DNA of 29,217 nt from Desulfobulbaceae bacterium UBA5611. Its GTDB lineage: Bacteria; Desulfobacterota; Desulfobulbia; Desulfobulbales; Desulfocapsaceae. The notes under the pieces are model-generated. The model was not told the DNA's origin, did no database searches, and saw nothing but the letters and a program-made list of their open reading frames with translations. Where the stretch lies: positions 11,070-40,286 of the forward strand of contig DIKT01000095.1 in NCBI GenBank assembly GCA_002424635.1, read 5' to 3'. Shown here piece after piece: positions 1-7,664 of the stretch. The position numbers were made by a program, and so were the translations under genes. Each line of letters starts with the position of its first letter. Position 1 is the stretch's first letter.

Positions 1-811
1 TATGGGTCAGGGCACTGGTAAAGAAAGACGAGCAGCTGTTGCGCCGACAGAGGGTCAGTTTATCGCCGGAGGTGGATATCAGGGCCTGGGCCTGTTTTTC
101 TGAAAGAATGGCCACCTTGCTGCAGCTGAAATCGTCGGGATGATGATGACTGTGGAGATATTTGATCTCCAGATCGCCGATCTTGAGGCTGGGGCTCCAG
201 ACATGGGCATTGAGAAAACGCAGGAACTCTGAGAATTTGGTCTCGATATCGGTTTCCCGCTCGCGTTGGTCAATAGAGCCGGCCAGGTTCATGAGCATCA
301 GCTTGCGTTTGGCCTCAAAACGGGCCTTGCGGTGAAAGCGCTCATCAAAGAGAATGAGCAGCAGCTCAACCGGATCATGGGTGGTTTCGATCTCATTGGT
401 GTTTTCAATATGAGAGCGATAAGGAGCGAGGACCTTGGCCCGCAATGAGTTAATCACGTCATCGGCCGTGTTGGCATAGCTGTGCAGATAGCGGCCGATA
501 TCATGACTGCCGCCATTCAGACCGAACATATTGCCCAAAAGATTATGGGAGCGTGCTATTGTTTGTTGTTGGAGGGTACGGTCGTGGATCAGGGGCAGAA
601 TCTCGTCAAAGGAACTGATCCCGAGCAGATTGAAGATCTGGCTGCGCACGGCGCGATATTTGGTCTTCAGCAGCTGATCGCCATGCAGGCTGCGGACCCA
701 GTCTTTGGCCTCCCTGGAAAAGGGATGGGCAAAGGGCGGCTGTTCGCCCACTGCAAAGGGGCCGTCCTGCAGCATGGAGGTAAAGGTCGAATTATCAGTC
801 AGGAGATCCAT
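1..811 (-). CDS. Unknown protein, N-terminal 270 codons; continues beyond the left edge
   Basis: An uninterrupted minus-strand frame starts at ATG 811 (Met-Asp-Leu-Leu) and is still open at base 1, so the C-terminus lies outside the window. I do not recognise the family. The visible part is soluble-looking, with no signal peptide or membrane segment. It has a basic, glutamine-rich middle (around HDRTLQQQTIARS) and a His-rich stretch (HSHHHPDD) about 60 codons before the edge. The alternative start ATG 775 is also in frame, but 811 is preferred because the related fragment at 7341-7550 also begins with an ATG at the matching place. A sigma-70-like promoter lies about 90-115 bp upstream. The first ~130 codons are duplicated at 970-1386. 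The frame is real because the duplicate differs mainly by changes that keep it open. Confidence 0.6.
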   Translation of the reverse strand, partial: MDLLTDNSTFTSMLQDGPFAVGEQPPFAHPFSREAKDWVRSLHGDQLLKTKYRAVRSQIFNLLGISSFDEILPLIHDRTLQQQTIARSHNLLGNMFGLNGGSHDIGRYLHSYANTADDVINSLRAKVLAPYRSHIENTNEIETTHDPVELLLILFDERFHRKARFEAKRKLMLMNLAGSIDQRERETDIETKFSEFLRFLNAHVWSPSLKIGDLEIKYLHSHHHPDDFSCSKVAILSEKQAQALISTSGDKLTLCRRNSCSSFFTSALTH

Positions 812-899
812 GGGTGTTGGTCCGGTTTGTTCAATCTGCAAATGAGTTCCAGTGGTCAGGTGGTGCTGCGCTTTATTTTCCAGGCGCTCAGGGCAGACC

Positions 900-928
900 A
901 TAATGATTATATATCAAGTAAATATCAA
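900..928 (-). promoter_or_regulatory. Sigma-70-like promoter of the unknown gene (copy 1)
   Basis: Read on the minus strand, TTGATA (928-923) and CATTAT (905-900) are separated by exactly 17 bp. The same arrangement with the same spacing is kept in the related fragment at 7486-7514, where the -10 is TATTAT. Conservation of the spacing in a diverged copy supports a working promoter. No experimental support is available from sequence. Confidence 0.45.
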
Positions 929-969
929 AGACCAGAAGTGATATACAAAAGGTTGATGTCGGCCAGGAG

Positions 970-1386
970 CATGAGTAGTTTCGATCTCATTAGTATTTTC
1001 AATATGAGAGCGATAAGGAGCGAGGACCTTGGCCCGCAACGAGTTAATCACATCATCGGCAGTGTTGGCATAGCTGTGCAGATAGCGGCCGATATCATGA
1101 CTGTCGCCATGCAGACCGAACATATTGCCTAAAAAATTATTGGAACGTGCTATTGTTTGTTGTTGGAGGGTACGGTCATGGATCAGGGTCAGAATTTCGT
1201 CAAAGGAACTGATCCCGGGCAGATTGAAGATCTGGCTGCGCACGGCGCGATATTTGGTCTTCAGCAGTTGATCGCCATGCAGGCTGCGGACCCAGTCTTT
1301 GGCCTCCCTGGAAAAGGGATGGGTAAAGGGCGGCTGTTCGCCCACCGCAAAGGGGCCGTCCTGCAGCATTGATGTAAAGATTGAAT
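970..1386 (-). pseudogene. Truncated tandem duplicate of the unknown left-edge gene
   Basis: This block repeats positions 376-792 at a constant offset of 594 bp (198 codons) with only scattered substitutions. Its minus-strand frame matches the first ~130 codons of the left-edge gene, from the MLQDGPFAVGEQPP region to the IENTNEIE region. At about 970 homology stops. The frame then runs for about 18 unrelated codons into what is the upstream region of copy 1 and ends at 914. The copy lacks the ATG used by copy 1; the first ATG is 1369. A truncated, probably non-functional duplicate is the simplest reading. A short expressed variant is possible but less likely. Confidence 0.6.
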
Positions 1387-1520
1387 TTTCAAATTGACAG
1401 TGACATAAATTACCCCTTCGCCAACGGATATAAATCGTGATTCAAGGCAATTGCCTAAATATCGTGCTAAGTTGTACCCACAGATTCTGCGGAGGAGGCA
1501 TTTTTTTAAAAGGGAACTTC

Positions 1521-2006
1521 ATGAATTTTCCATTTCGCTATCAGGCAATGTTGTTGGCTGTGATACTTTTTGTTGTCGGCTGCAACGGCAACAGTCACTC
1601 AGAGGATTTGGTGATGAAGACATCCATAAAGAACAGCTCTCTTGTTGACGGTCAACTTCTATCCTGCCCGGGCAGCCCGAATTGTGTCTCCAGTGAAGGA
1701 TCCCAAGGGAGATCTCACGTCGCACCGCTTGCATTCACAGGTCCTGCGCCCAGGGCATGGCAGGATTTGCAGGAGGTGATAGTGGCTATGGGGGGCCACA
1801 TTGAAGAGGTAGATGATCATTTTCTTCGCGCCACTTTTCGCAGCAGTCTGTTTCGTTTTGTCGATGATCTCATCTGCCGCCTGGATGACGAAAATCACTC
1901 TATTCATATTCGATCTGCTGCCAGAGTCGGCTATTTTGATTTCGGGGTAAACCGGAAACGGGTGGAAGAAGTGCGCACGCGATTCAGTACAAAACTTTCC
2001 CCCTAA
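1521..2006 (+). CDS. DUF1499 family lipoprotein
   Basis: The protein has 161 residues if read from ATG 1521. This start is preferred over the in-frame upstream start at 1437 because it gives a clean lipoprotein signal: a hydrophobic stretch ending in FVVGC, with the lipidated Cys at residue 21. A purine-rich stretch (AAAAGGGAA) precedes the ATG. The mature part shows the DUF1499 landmarks: a CPGSPNCVSS motif near the front, a block around ATFRSSLFRFVDD, and the closing IRSAARVGYFDFGVNRKR block. The molecular function of DUF1499 proteins is not established. The lipobox suggests anchoring in the cell envelope. The gene stands alone, convergent with the photolyase operon and separated from it by 22 bp. 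Confidence 0.85.
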   Translation: MNFPFRYQAMLLAVILFVVGCNGNSHSEDLVMKTSIKNSSLVDGQLLSCPGSPNCVSSEGSQGRSHVAPLAFTGPAPRAWQDLQEVIVAMGGHIEEVDDHFLRATFRSSLFRFVDDLICRLDDENHSIHIRSAARVGYFDFGVNRKRVEEVRTRFSTKLSP

Positions 2007-2028
2007 TGACCTTAAAATTGTTCGTTCT

Positions 2029-3417
2029 TCAGACATCTTGATATGAGTTCGAAGTGAGTAAGCTGACTCGCTGTAAATAATCAGAAATATTGAATTTTCG
2101 TTTACATCCGCTCTGGTTCATAAACCGTATCTTTCCGAAAATGGCTCGTTCCTGCCAGGCCTGGTCGTGCACTCCGCCGATGCTCCAGGCGATACCGGCA
2201 TAGCCGTTGGGGTCGCGTCCATCCAGAGAGTACCTGTCGTTGAGGAAAATGGCATTGGCCATGGCCTCTTCCGGTGAGTCAGACCATTCCAGGATCTTTT
2301 TGGCCCAGTACATACGCAGGTAGCCATGTAGTTTTCCCCGTTGTGCCAGATCACGCTGGCAGCCGTTCCAAAGCACATCTTTAGTGTCTGCATTTTCCAG
2401 GGTGTGAAGGTTCGTGACAGAAGGGCGCGGATCATTACGATGGGCCGTAAGAGTTTTCCTGGCCCAATCGGGAAAAGCGCTGGTATGGTCATAATCTGCC
2501 GTGTAATAGCAAAAATTGTCTGACAGTTCCCGACGGATTATCAGCTCCTCAAGATATGCCTCTTTGGCCTCCTGATCTGTGTCGCTTTGCCATATGTTCC
2601 AAGCAACCCGTTGCGGGGCAAGCTGTCCGAAGTGAAAATAGGGTGACAGGTTGGACTGACCATCTTTGCTGGGATTGTTGCGATCTGCAGGATAGGATGG
2701 CAGGCGGTGTTTGAAAAAATCAGTAAAAACGTTCATGGCTGCTTTTTCGCCAGGTGTCAGCCAGTTGATTTCTTCGACAGATCGATCCTTGATTTGAGTC
2801 AGGAATGTATGGATATCAAGCTCGTTGCTGTCATTAGCAGTTGCGCTGTATGGATGGTTTGCAAGTTCAGGAAAATCGGTGAGAAAACGAGGCAGCAGTT
2901 TTTGTATTTTCGGGCGGATGGTGTAGGCGGCATACTCCCGTTTGTCTGAGGCCATCCAGCAGGGGACAATGTTATGGGCGTCCACCTCATAGACCGGCAG
3001 ATTGCAGTGGTGAAGAATACTATTTTTCCACTGTTGCTTGATCTGCAGAGGATCAAAATCCATAACCAGCAGGGCAGGGTCATTATTTTCGAGAAAAGTG
3101 GGCAGGGTTCGGGTGGGATCGCCCTGAAGAAGCAGAAATGAAATAGTATACTTAGCCAGTAGCTTCTGTAATTCGCGTAACCCTCGTAAAAGAAAATCGA
3201 AATGACGCAGATTGGCGGAAGGGTAGTTTAGATCGAGGCAGAATAGGACGATCAGAGGACGCTGCAGCACCATTGCCCGTTCCTGGGCAAAGAGCAGGGC
3301 CCAGTTATCATGAGCCCGCTGGTCCCTGCTCATCCAATAGATGACTGGCCCTTCACCTTTTCTACCGTTTTGCAGGCAACGGCAGCGCTCTTGATCAACA
3401 ATGTATCTGGATAACAT
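2029..3417 (-). CDS. phr: Class II deoxyribodipyrimidine (CPD) photolyase
   Basis: The predicted 462-residue protein is of normal length for a class II photolyase, which uses FAD and blue/near-UV light to split cyclobutane pyrimidine dimers. The N-terminal Rossmann-type domain contains the class II signature around VIYWMSRDQRAHDNWAL. The C-terminal FAD-binding helical domain shows the characteristic blocks HGYLRMYWAKKILEWS, LNDRYSLDGRDPNGY and IAWSIGGVHDQAW, followed by ERAIFGKIRFMN. It is the last gene of a minus-strand operon behind DUF523/DUF1722, glutaredoxin and FTR genes. An operon of photolyase with a YbgA-domain gene is also known in E. coli (ybgA-phr). The start at 3417 lies 20 bp after the FTR stop and follows a GAGAG stretch. 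Confidence 0.93.
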   Translation of the reverse strand: MLSRYIVDQERCRCLQNGRKGEGPVIYWMSRDQRAHDNWALLFAQERAMVLQRPLIVLFCLDLNYPSANLRHFDFLLRGLRELQKLLAKYTISFLLLQGDPTRTLPTFLENNDPALLVMDFDPLQIKQQWKNSILHHCNLPVYEVDAHNIVPCWMASDKREYAAYTIRPKIQKLLPRFLTDFPELANHPYSATANDSNELDIHTFLTQIKDRSVEEINWLTPGEKAAMNVFTDFFKHRLPSYPADRNNPSKDGQSNLSPYFHFGQLAPQRVAWNIWQSDTDQEAKEAYLEELIIRRELSDNFCYYTADYDHTSAFPDWARKTLTAHRNDPRPSVTNLHTLENADTKDVLWNGCQRDLAQRGKLHGYLRMYWAKKILEWSDSPEEAMANAIFLNDRYSLDGRDPNGYAGIAWSIGGVHDQAWQERAIFGKIRFMNQSGCKRKFNISDYLQRVSLLTSNSYQDV

Positions 3418-3437
3418 GAGCGACTCTCAATAAAAGA

Positions 3438-3770
3438 TCATCGATTGGCAGCTGGCGGACGCCGTTCAGGAACAGGGAATTGGCCTCTTTCACCTGTATT
3501 CAAGCCTTTGCTCACATAAAGGCCGCAGTAACAACTGCCGTATTCCCTGACATCCGCTTCCCGGTAAAAACAGGGACAGATGATATCCCTGTCCTGCGTG
3601 TGGCTGTCCGAGGCAAGACGGCAGGGATAAGACATGTATCCGTACCGTTCTTTGTTGGTTAACAGGCCCTGAAGCAGAACAGTTACCTGCTCCTGATTGT
3701 GGTTTAAAAAGTAACCCTTTGGCTCATGGCTCTTTTGCAAGGTCTTCTGAAGTTCGTGTATATTTATCAG
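3438..3770 (-). CDS. Ferredoxin:thioredoxin reductase catalytic (beta) subunit-like protein, possibly decaying
   Basis: FTR catalytic subunits pass electrons from ferredoxin to a disulfide through a [4Fe-4S] cluster next to a redox-active Cys pair. The expected pattern is CPC, then CPC, then CxC. Here the second and third motifs are intact (DIICPC and GSCYCGLYVS), but the first reads SYPCRLAS. The leading Cys, normally a cluster ligand, is Tyr (TAT, one transition from TGT). The C-terminal VPERRPP tail is also family-like. No ATG fits. The frame homologous to the family N-terminus (INIHELQKTLQKSHEPKGY) is open from CTG 3770, whose last two bases plus the next form the glutaredoxin stop (CTGA). 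That looks like a former ATGA coupling. An internal TTG at 3740 is the alternative start. Confidence 0.75.
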   Translation of the reverse strand: MINIHELQKTLQKSHEPKGYFLNHNQEQVTVLLQGLLTNKERYGYMSYPCRLASDSHTQDRDIICPCFYREADVREYGSCYCGLYVSKGLNTGERGQFPVPERRPPAANR

Positions 3771-4056
3771 GTTAACCCCAGTTCCTCTTTAATGCGTTCC
3801 CGCTGAAAGCCCACAATGGCGATATTGTCTATGATCACAATGGAGAAACTCTCTTCTGGATTAAACTGTCGTATTTCTGCAAGTTGTCGATCCCGTTCTT
3901 CCACCGGCAAGAGATCAAGATCTGTACAGGTGTAGAGCAACCCCGCCTCGTTTAGCATCTTTTTGACAGTGGTACAAAAAAACAGGTACTCAGGGTGAGC
4001 AGGCGGATTTCCAGCTGGTGTTTTGTCTTGTATTGCTCTTGTCGCTTCTCTGTCAT
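3767..4056 (-). pseudogene. Glutaredoxin-like protein, frameshifted within the CxxC active site
   Basis: From ATG 4056 the frame reads through LLTLSTC and then fails in a run of seven T (plus-strand A run 3976-3982), stopping after ten more codons. Adding one T gives a continuous 96-residue glutaredoxin-like protein with the active site C25-F-F-C28, then VKKMLNEAGL, YTCTDLDLL and IVIIDNIAIVGF. The frameshift therefore falls exactly between the two catalytic cysteines. The usual cis-proline before the last strand (SFP) is also changed, reading SFSIVIID. The ATG overlaps the stop of the upstream DUF523/DUF1722 gene by four bases (ATGA). Possible readings are a true pseudogene, a homopolymer sequencing error, or transcriptional slippage on the T run. 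Confidence 0.75.
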
Positions 4057-5027
4057 TTTACCTCTCTTCCTCGACCACTATCGGAAAGGTCGTTTAGCCG
4101 GGGTGGAAATGGCTGCAGGAGGACCTGTCCCAGTAAATACCCATGGTTAAAGCGGATGGCCTGGGCCTCGATGAGCCGGGTCACGACCTGCAAAGGAATC
4201 CGCTCGTCGCGATACTCCTCAATGGTATTGATAATAAAACGTTTTTCCCTGGCGGAGAGGTCTTCGGAAATCCAGCCCAAGGCGTGGTAGAGAGTATTGA
4301 TCATAGACTTGCTGAGAAAGGGCTTTTGCAGGATTTGCCCCAGTTCTTGTTCGTAGCAAAGAAAGACTTCCTCTGGCGGCAGGCGTTCATGGTTGGCGGT
4401 AATCTTGCCGCAAAGACGGAAGCGCCTCTGGTTGTAGGCGAGAAAAAGCAGCTTGTGGCCAGCATGATAGGCCACCAGATCAGCCATCCTGGGAGCAATC
4501 TTGATGGCGCGGAAGCGGGTCCAGGCGAAGAGTTTGATCAGAAAGTGTTCCCGAAGGAGGCGGTTACTTAGTCGTTGTTCGTCCTCTACTGCTTTGTGAC
4601 CGAGTCGCTCAAGGACCAGGGCGCCAAAAATACCGCTGCCCCGCTGCAGGAATTGAGGGTTATCGATTCCGTTGTAGATCTTGGCGTCTTGCAGGGCACA
4701 TGAGGGTGATTTTGTTTTGAGAATCGCTCCGTCATGGTTTGTGATATCTTGAGCAAGGTCGACAGCCGCCTTTTGCAGGACAGCTGTGACATTTCGTGAT
4801 TCTGCCGGTTGCCATACCTTAATGGCATTATCTTGGAGGCAGAGACGGATGGGCGAGCGGGGCACTCCCAGTCCGGCCTCGATTTCCGGGCAGACATCAA
4901 CAAAATCAACATGGTCACGCAGTTGCTCAACAACCCGGGATTGAAGCTGCTGGCCATTGTAGCGGCAGGCCGCAAAACCGAGACAACGACTTATAAGTAC
5001 TCTGGGTCTGGGAAAGGACTGTTCCAT
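4053..5027 (-). CDS. DUF523-DUF1722 (YbgA-like) protein
   Basis: The protein has 324 residues when started at ATG 5027, which is preceded by GAGAGGAAA at good spacing. An upstream ATG at 5096 would add an unconvincing 23 residues and has no clear ribosome site. Residues ~5-150 match DUF523: an early VLISRCLGFAACRYNGQ block with two cysteines, then DVCPEIEAGLGVPRSPIRL. The last ~130 residues match DUF1722, the domain of E. coli YbgA, with FLAYNQRRFRLCGKI and FLSKSMINTLYHALGWIS. The biochemical role is unknown. DUF1722 genes recur beside photolyase genes, as here. The conserved cysteines and the redox neighbours (glutaredoxin, FTR) make a metal- or redox-linked role plausible, but this is inference. 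Confidence 0.88.
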   Translation of the reverse strand: MEQSFPRPRVLISRCLGFAACRYNGQQLQSRVVEQLRDHVDFVDVCPEIEAGLGVPRSPIRLCLQDNAIKVWQPAESRNVTAVLQKAAVDLAQDITNHDGAILKTKSPSCALQDAKIYNGIDNPQFLQRGSGIFGALVLERLGHKAVEDEQRLSNRLLREHFLIKLFAWTRFRAIKIAPRMADLVAYHAGHKLLFLAYNQRRFRLCGKITANHERLPPEEVFLCYEQELGQILQKPFLSKSMINTLYHALGWISEDLSAREKRFIINTIEEYRDERIPLQVVTRLIEAQAIRFNHGYLLGQVLLQPFPPRLNDLSDSGRGREVK

Positions 5028-5263
5028 ATGTTTCCTCTCTAAAAAAAATGCAGAGTGTAGAGGGTGATGCCGGTTCTGAGAAACAGCAGGGTCCAAAGTA
5101 TGGTCCTGATCCAGTTGGTGAGCACCCGTTGGTCTATGGTCGACAATTCTTTGCCGTTTCTCTGCAGTCGTCTGTGGCAGGGCAAGGAAAAACTGTATGA
5201 GCCCAGATCAGAACAAAGACTCCACTTTGCCTTTGGGATTAGGGTCCCCAGACCAGGAGTTTA

Positions 5264-7327
5264 TCACCGCACCTTGCAAATGCCATGAATGGTGTCGCAT
5301 GTCTTGTTATAGAGAGAGGAGAGCCAGTCCTCTTCATGCATGCGTACCGAGGAAGAACGGCCGCACGTGGGGCAGGCCTGCATGGCAGCCAGTCGCCGCA
5401 AGACGTGCTGGGTGCTGGCGACGAAGGTGGCGTGGCTCCAAGTGAGGGGCGACACTGAGAGCGGCTCACCGGTTTCGGGATGTACCTGCTCGGCTAGCAC
5501 CCCGGAAGGCAGGGCATGATTGGCCACCCACTCCAGAATGGCGATGGGTTCCTCCAGACCCTCTTCGGTTTTTGCCTGGCTGGTCAGGTAGTCGGCCAGC
5601 CAGAGGGTGCAGACAAACCAGGGATTGCCCGGATGGGTGCTGTTCGTCTGATGGTATGAGTCTCTCTCGTAACGGGCCATGCCGCCCACCTCGCTGTTAA
5701 TCCATAATTTTTGGCGAAGTGCCTGCATGGTGGCCTGGATTCGTGGATCATCTGGGGCATAAAGACCAAAGGCGAATAATCCCCACAGGCTGCTGTCACA
5801 GGTCTTGTCAACCTGCAGTGTGCCCTGCTCGTCACGGAACACCATTCGACAGAAACGGCCCAATTCTTGCCGCCACAGATGCCTGCTGGCTGCATCGCGG
5901 ATCTCAGTGGCCGCCTGTTGATAGTGCCGGGCCTTCTCTTCTTCGCCGAATATACTGCAAAAAAGCGAGGCAGCGGTAAGGCCGCCGAACACGGTGCCCA
6001 CGGTAAAACTCAAGATGCCGCGGCGCTCCTCCCAGAGGTCATAGGAAGGGGCAGGTAGCCCGGTTTCCTCATCCCGGTACCGGCACATGAAGTCTGCCGC
6101 GTTTTTGATGAGCGGCCTATACAAGTGTTTGATGAACTCGATGTCGCGATAGAGCACGAAATGGTTCCATAAAGCCCATATCACCAGGGCGGTCTCATCC
6201 TCCTGGATCGGCAACTGGGGCTGACCGTTATAGAGCCACGGGTGCCAAGAGGAGGCCAGAGTGCCGTCCGGGTTGTACTTGTGCAGGAAGTAGCCCTCCC
6301 GTTCGATGACTGTCCCGCAGAATTCATAAAAACGATGGGCCGGCATGGGGTAACCGGCCAGGTCGAGGGCGTTGGCCACCAAGGCCCCGTCCCGCGGCCA
6401 GATATAGGAATAGGTGTCGCGGTTGAACTGGATCACGTCCGAATCGTTGGCTGCCAGCACCCCGCCTTGCCAGTCGAGCTGGGTGCGCAGCACCAGAAGG
6501 CTCCGGTGGTAGAGCTCCGCCACCTTGGCTGGCATGATCTCAAGGCGTGGCATTTCCTTGCGAATCCAGAGCTGCCAATAGTCGGCGGTGCGCTGGATGA
6601 GGATTTGCGGAGTTTTGCGTCTGACGATGCTGTCGAGTCGCCGCACTGCCTGCCAGGAATCTCCGGCTGCGAGCCAGTAATGGGCGGTGGCCCGGTCATC
6701 GCCCTTGACCGTGAGATGAAGGGCTGCCACCGAATCCACTGTCCCTTGGGCGATGGGGTTGCCGGAGAGTATGCCGTCCTCGGCGTCCCGGTAAGTGCCG
6801 TCCTTGCCGTTGCCGTTTTTCTGGCCCACCGCGAATTGGGAAAAACCGCCGTTGCCGTTCACCGTGCCGCCGACCAGAAAATAACGGTTGCCCTTGTAGT
6901 GGACCAGGCCGCTGGTTTCCGGGTCGAAGGCGGCGGTGTCGCCGACACTGTTGCCGGAGATATTGAGACTCTGGGCAAAAAAGAGGCGGATTTCCCTGGT
7001 AGCAGGTCGCAGATTTTCGACCACCACCTCCCGGAGATAGATGTTCTCATGGAAATCCACTGCGTCGCGACAGGTGAGTAGGACTCCGAGTTCATCATTG
7101 AAGAGGTTGACCTGGGTCACCATGGTATCCGGTTCGTAGAGAAGATCGAGGTGCCAGCCGGGGCCCACCCAACGGAAGACACCGTCGACCCAGATTCCGA
7201 ATCGGCAGAAGTCGCCGGAGACATGGTTCTCCTGGCCGACATGGGGGAAGAAGAGATCGCGGATACGATAATCTTTGTCGAAGCAGATGAGTAGATGGCC
7301 ATTGCCGATGGGGATATCGCGGGGCAT
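5264..7327 (-). CDS. Glycoside hydrolase family 15 (glucoamylase-like) protein
   Basis: A 687-residue protein with GH15 architecture. The N-terminal beta-sandwich (to ~residue 260) has GNGHLLICFDKDYRIRDLF and FPHVGQENHV. A C-terminal (alpha/alpha)6 barrel follows, with NRDTYSYIWPRDGALVANAL, SYDLWEERRG (probable general-acid Glu) and GVLAEQVHPETGEP (probable general-base Glu). These enzymes cleave alpha-linked glucose from glycogen, starch or trehalose-type substrates; the specificity cannot be read from sequence. No signal peptide is seen, so it is probably cytoplasmic, perhaps for glycogen use. ATG 7327 is chosen because GGAGG sits five bases upstream; the GTG at 7333 overlaps that ribosome site. 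A Cys pair (CPTCG) near the C-terminus is unusual. Upstream lies an orphan promoter copy (7341-7550). Confidence 0.9.
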   Translation of the reverse strand: MPRDIPIGNGHLLICFDKDYRIRDLFFPHVGQENHVSGDFCRFGIWVDGVFRWVGPGWHLDLLYEPDTMVTQVNLFNDELGVLLTCRDAVDFHENIYLREVVVENLRPATREIRLFFAQSLNISGNSVGDTAAFDPETSGLVHYKGNRYFLVGGTVNGNGGFSQFAVGQKNGNGKDGTYRDAEDGILSGNPIAQGTVDSVAALHLTVKGDDRATAHYWLAAGDSWQAVRRLDSIVRRKTPQILIQRTADYWQLWIRKEMPRLEIMPAKVAELYHRSLLVLRTQLDWQGGVLAANDSDVIQFNRDTYSYIWPRDGALVANALDLAGYPMPAHRFYEFCGTVIEREGYFLHKYNPDGTLASSWHPWLYNGQPQLPIQEDETALVIWALWNHFVLYRDIEFIKHLYRPLIKNAADFMCRYRDEETGLPAPSYDLWEERRGILSFTVGTVFGGLTAASLFCSIFGEEEKARHYQQAATEIRDAASRHLWRQELGRFCRMVFRDEQGTLQVDKTCDSSLWGLFAFGLYAPDDPRIQATMQALRQKLWINSEVGGMARYERDSYHQTNSTHPGNPWFVCTLWLADYLTSQAKTEEGLEEPIAILEWVANHALPSGVLAEQVHPETGEPLSVSPLTWSHATFVASTQHVLRRLAAMQACPTCGRSSSVRMHEEDWLSSLYNKTCDTIHGICKVR

Positions 7328-7340
7328 GAGCACCTCCTTT

Positions 7341-7550
7341 GGGCGAATAGTTTAATATCTTTTTTTAGATTGAATTTTTATTCAGAAGATTCATGGGTGT
7401 GATCCGGGTTTAGTGTAAAATCTGCAAATTAGTTCCAGTAGTCATATTGGTACGGCGCTTATTTTCCAGGCGCTCAGGGCAGACCATAATAACTATATAC
7501 CAAGTTGATATCAAAGACCAGAATCGGCAACACGCATGCCGGCCAGGCTA
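7341..7550 (-). repeat. Orphan third copy: promoter and first nine codons of the left-edge unknown gene
   Basis: Positions ~7367-7550 align with ~780-970, including the shared block GGCGCTCAGGGCAGACCATA and the following ATCAAAGACCAGAA. On the minus strand it keeps the start of the unknown gene as Met-Asn-Leu-Leu-Asn-Lys-Asn-Ser-Ile (ATG at 7394), then a stop, where copy 1 continues. Only the upstream region and the start have survived. It lies directly upstream of the GH15 start in the same orientation, so it could now drive that gene. Confidence 0.6.
7486..7514 (-). promoter_or_regulatory. Sigma-70-like promoter in the orphan copy, pointing at GH15
   Basis: On the minus strand TTGATA (7514-7509) and TATTAT (7491-7486) are 17 bp apart, matching the promoter at 900-928 in position and spacing. 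The GH15 ATG is about 160 bp downstream with only the nine-codon relic ORF between. Confidence 0.45.
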
Positions 7551-7664
7551 TGTGGATACCGGCAAGCATAGCAGGCCTCTTTTGGCCATTGTGAGTCTCC
7601 GCAAAAAATGATACACCAAAAATAGTGATAATAATGAATCTCTTGAAGGAAAAGGAGTAGTGCC

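Noticed and set aside
482..1132. Plus-strand open frame of 216 codons across the left-hand duplication
   Set aside because: It is antisense to the duplicated minus-strand gene, repeats itself because the DNA is duplicated, and lacks a ribosome site or recognisable family. The minus frame better explains the substitution pattern.
5040..5260. A ~72-codon minus-strand frame ending in a hydrophobic tail (TILWTLLFLRTGITLY) just before the DUF523/DUF1722 gene
   Set aside because: No ATG, GTG or convincing start with a ribosome site is present. The stop next to the downstream ribosome site is suggestive, but not enough to call a gene.
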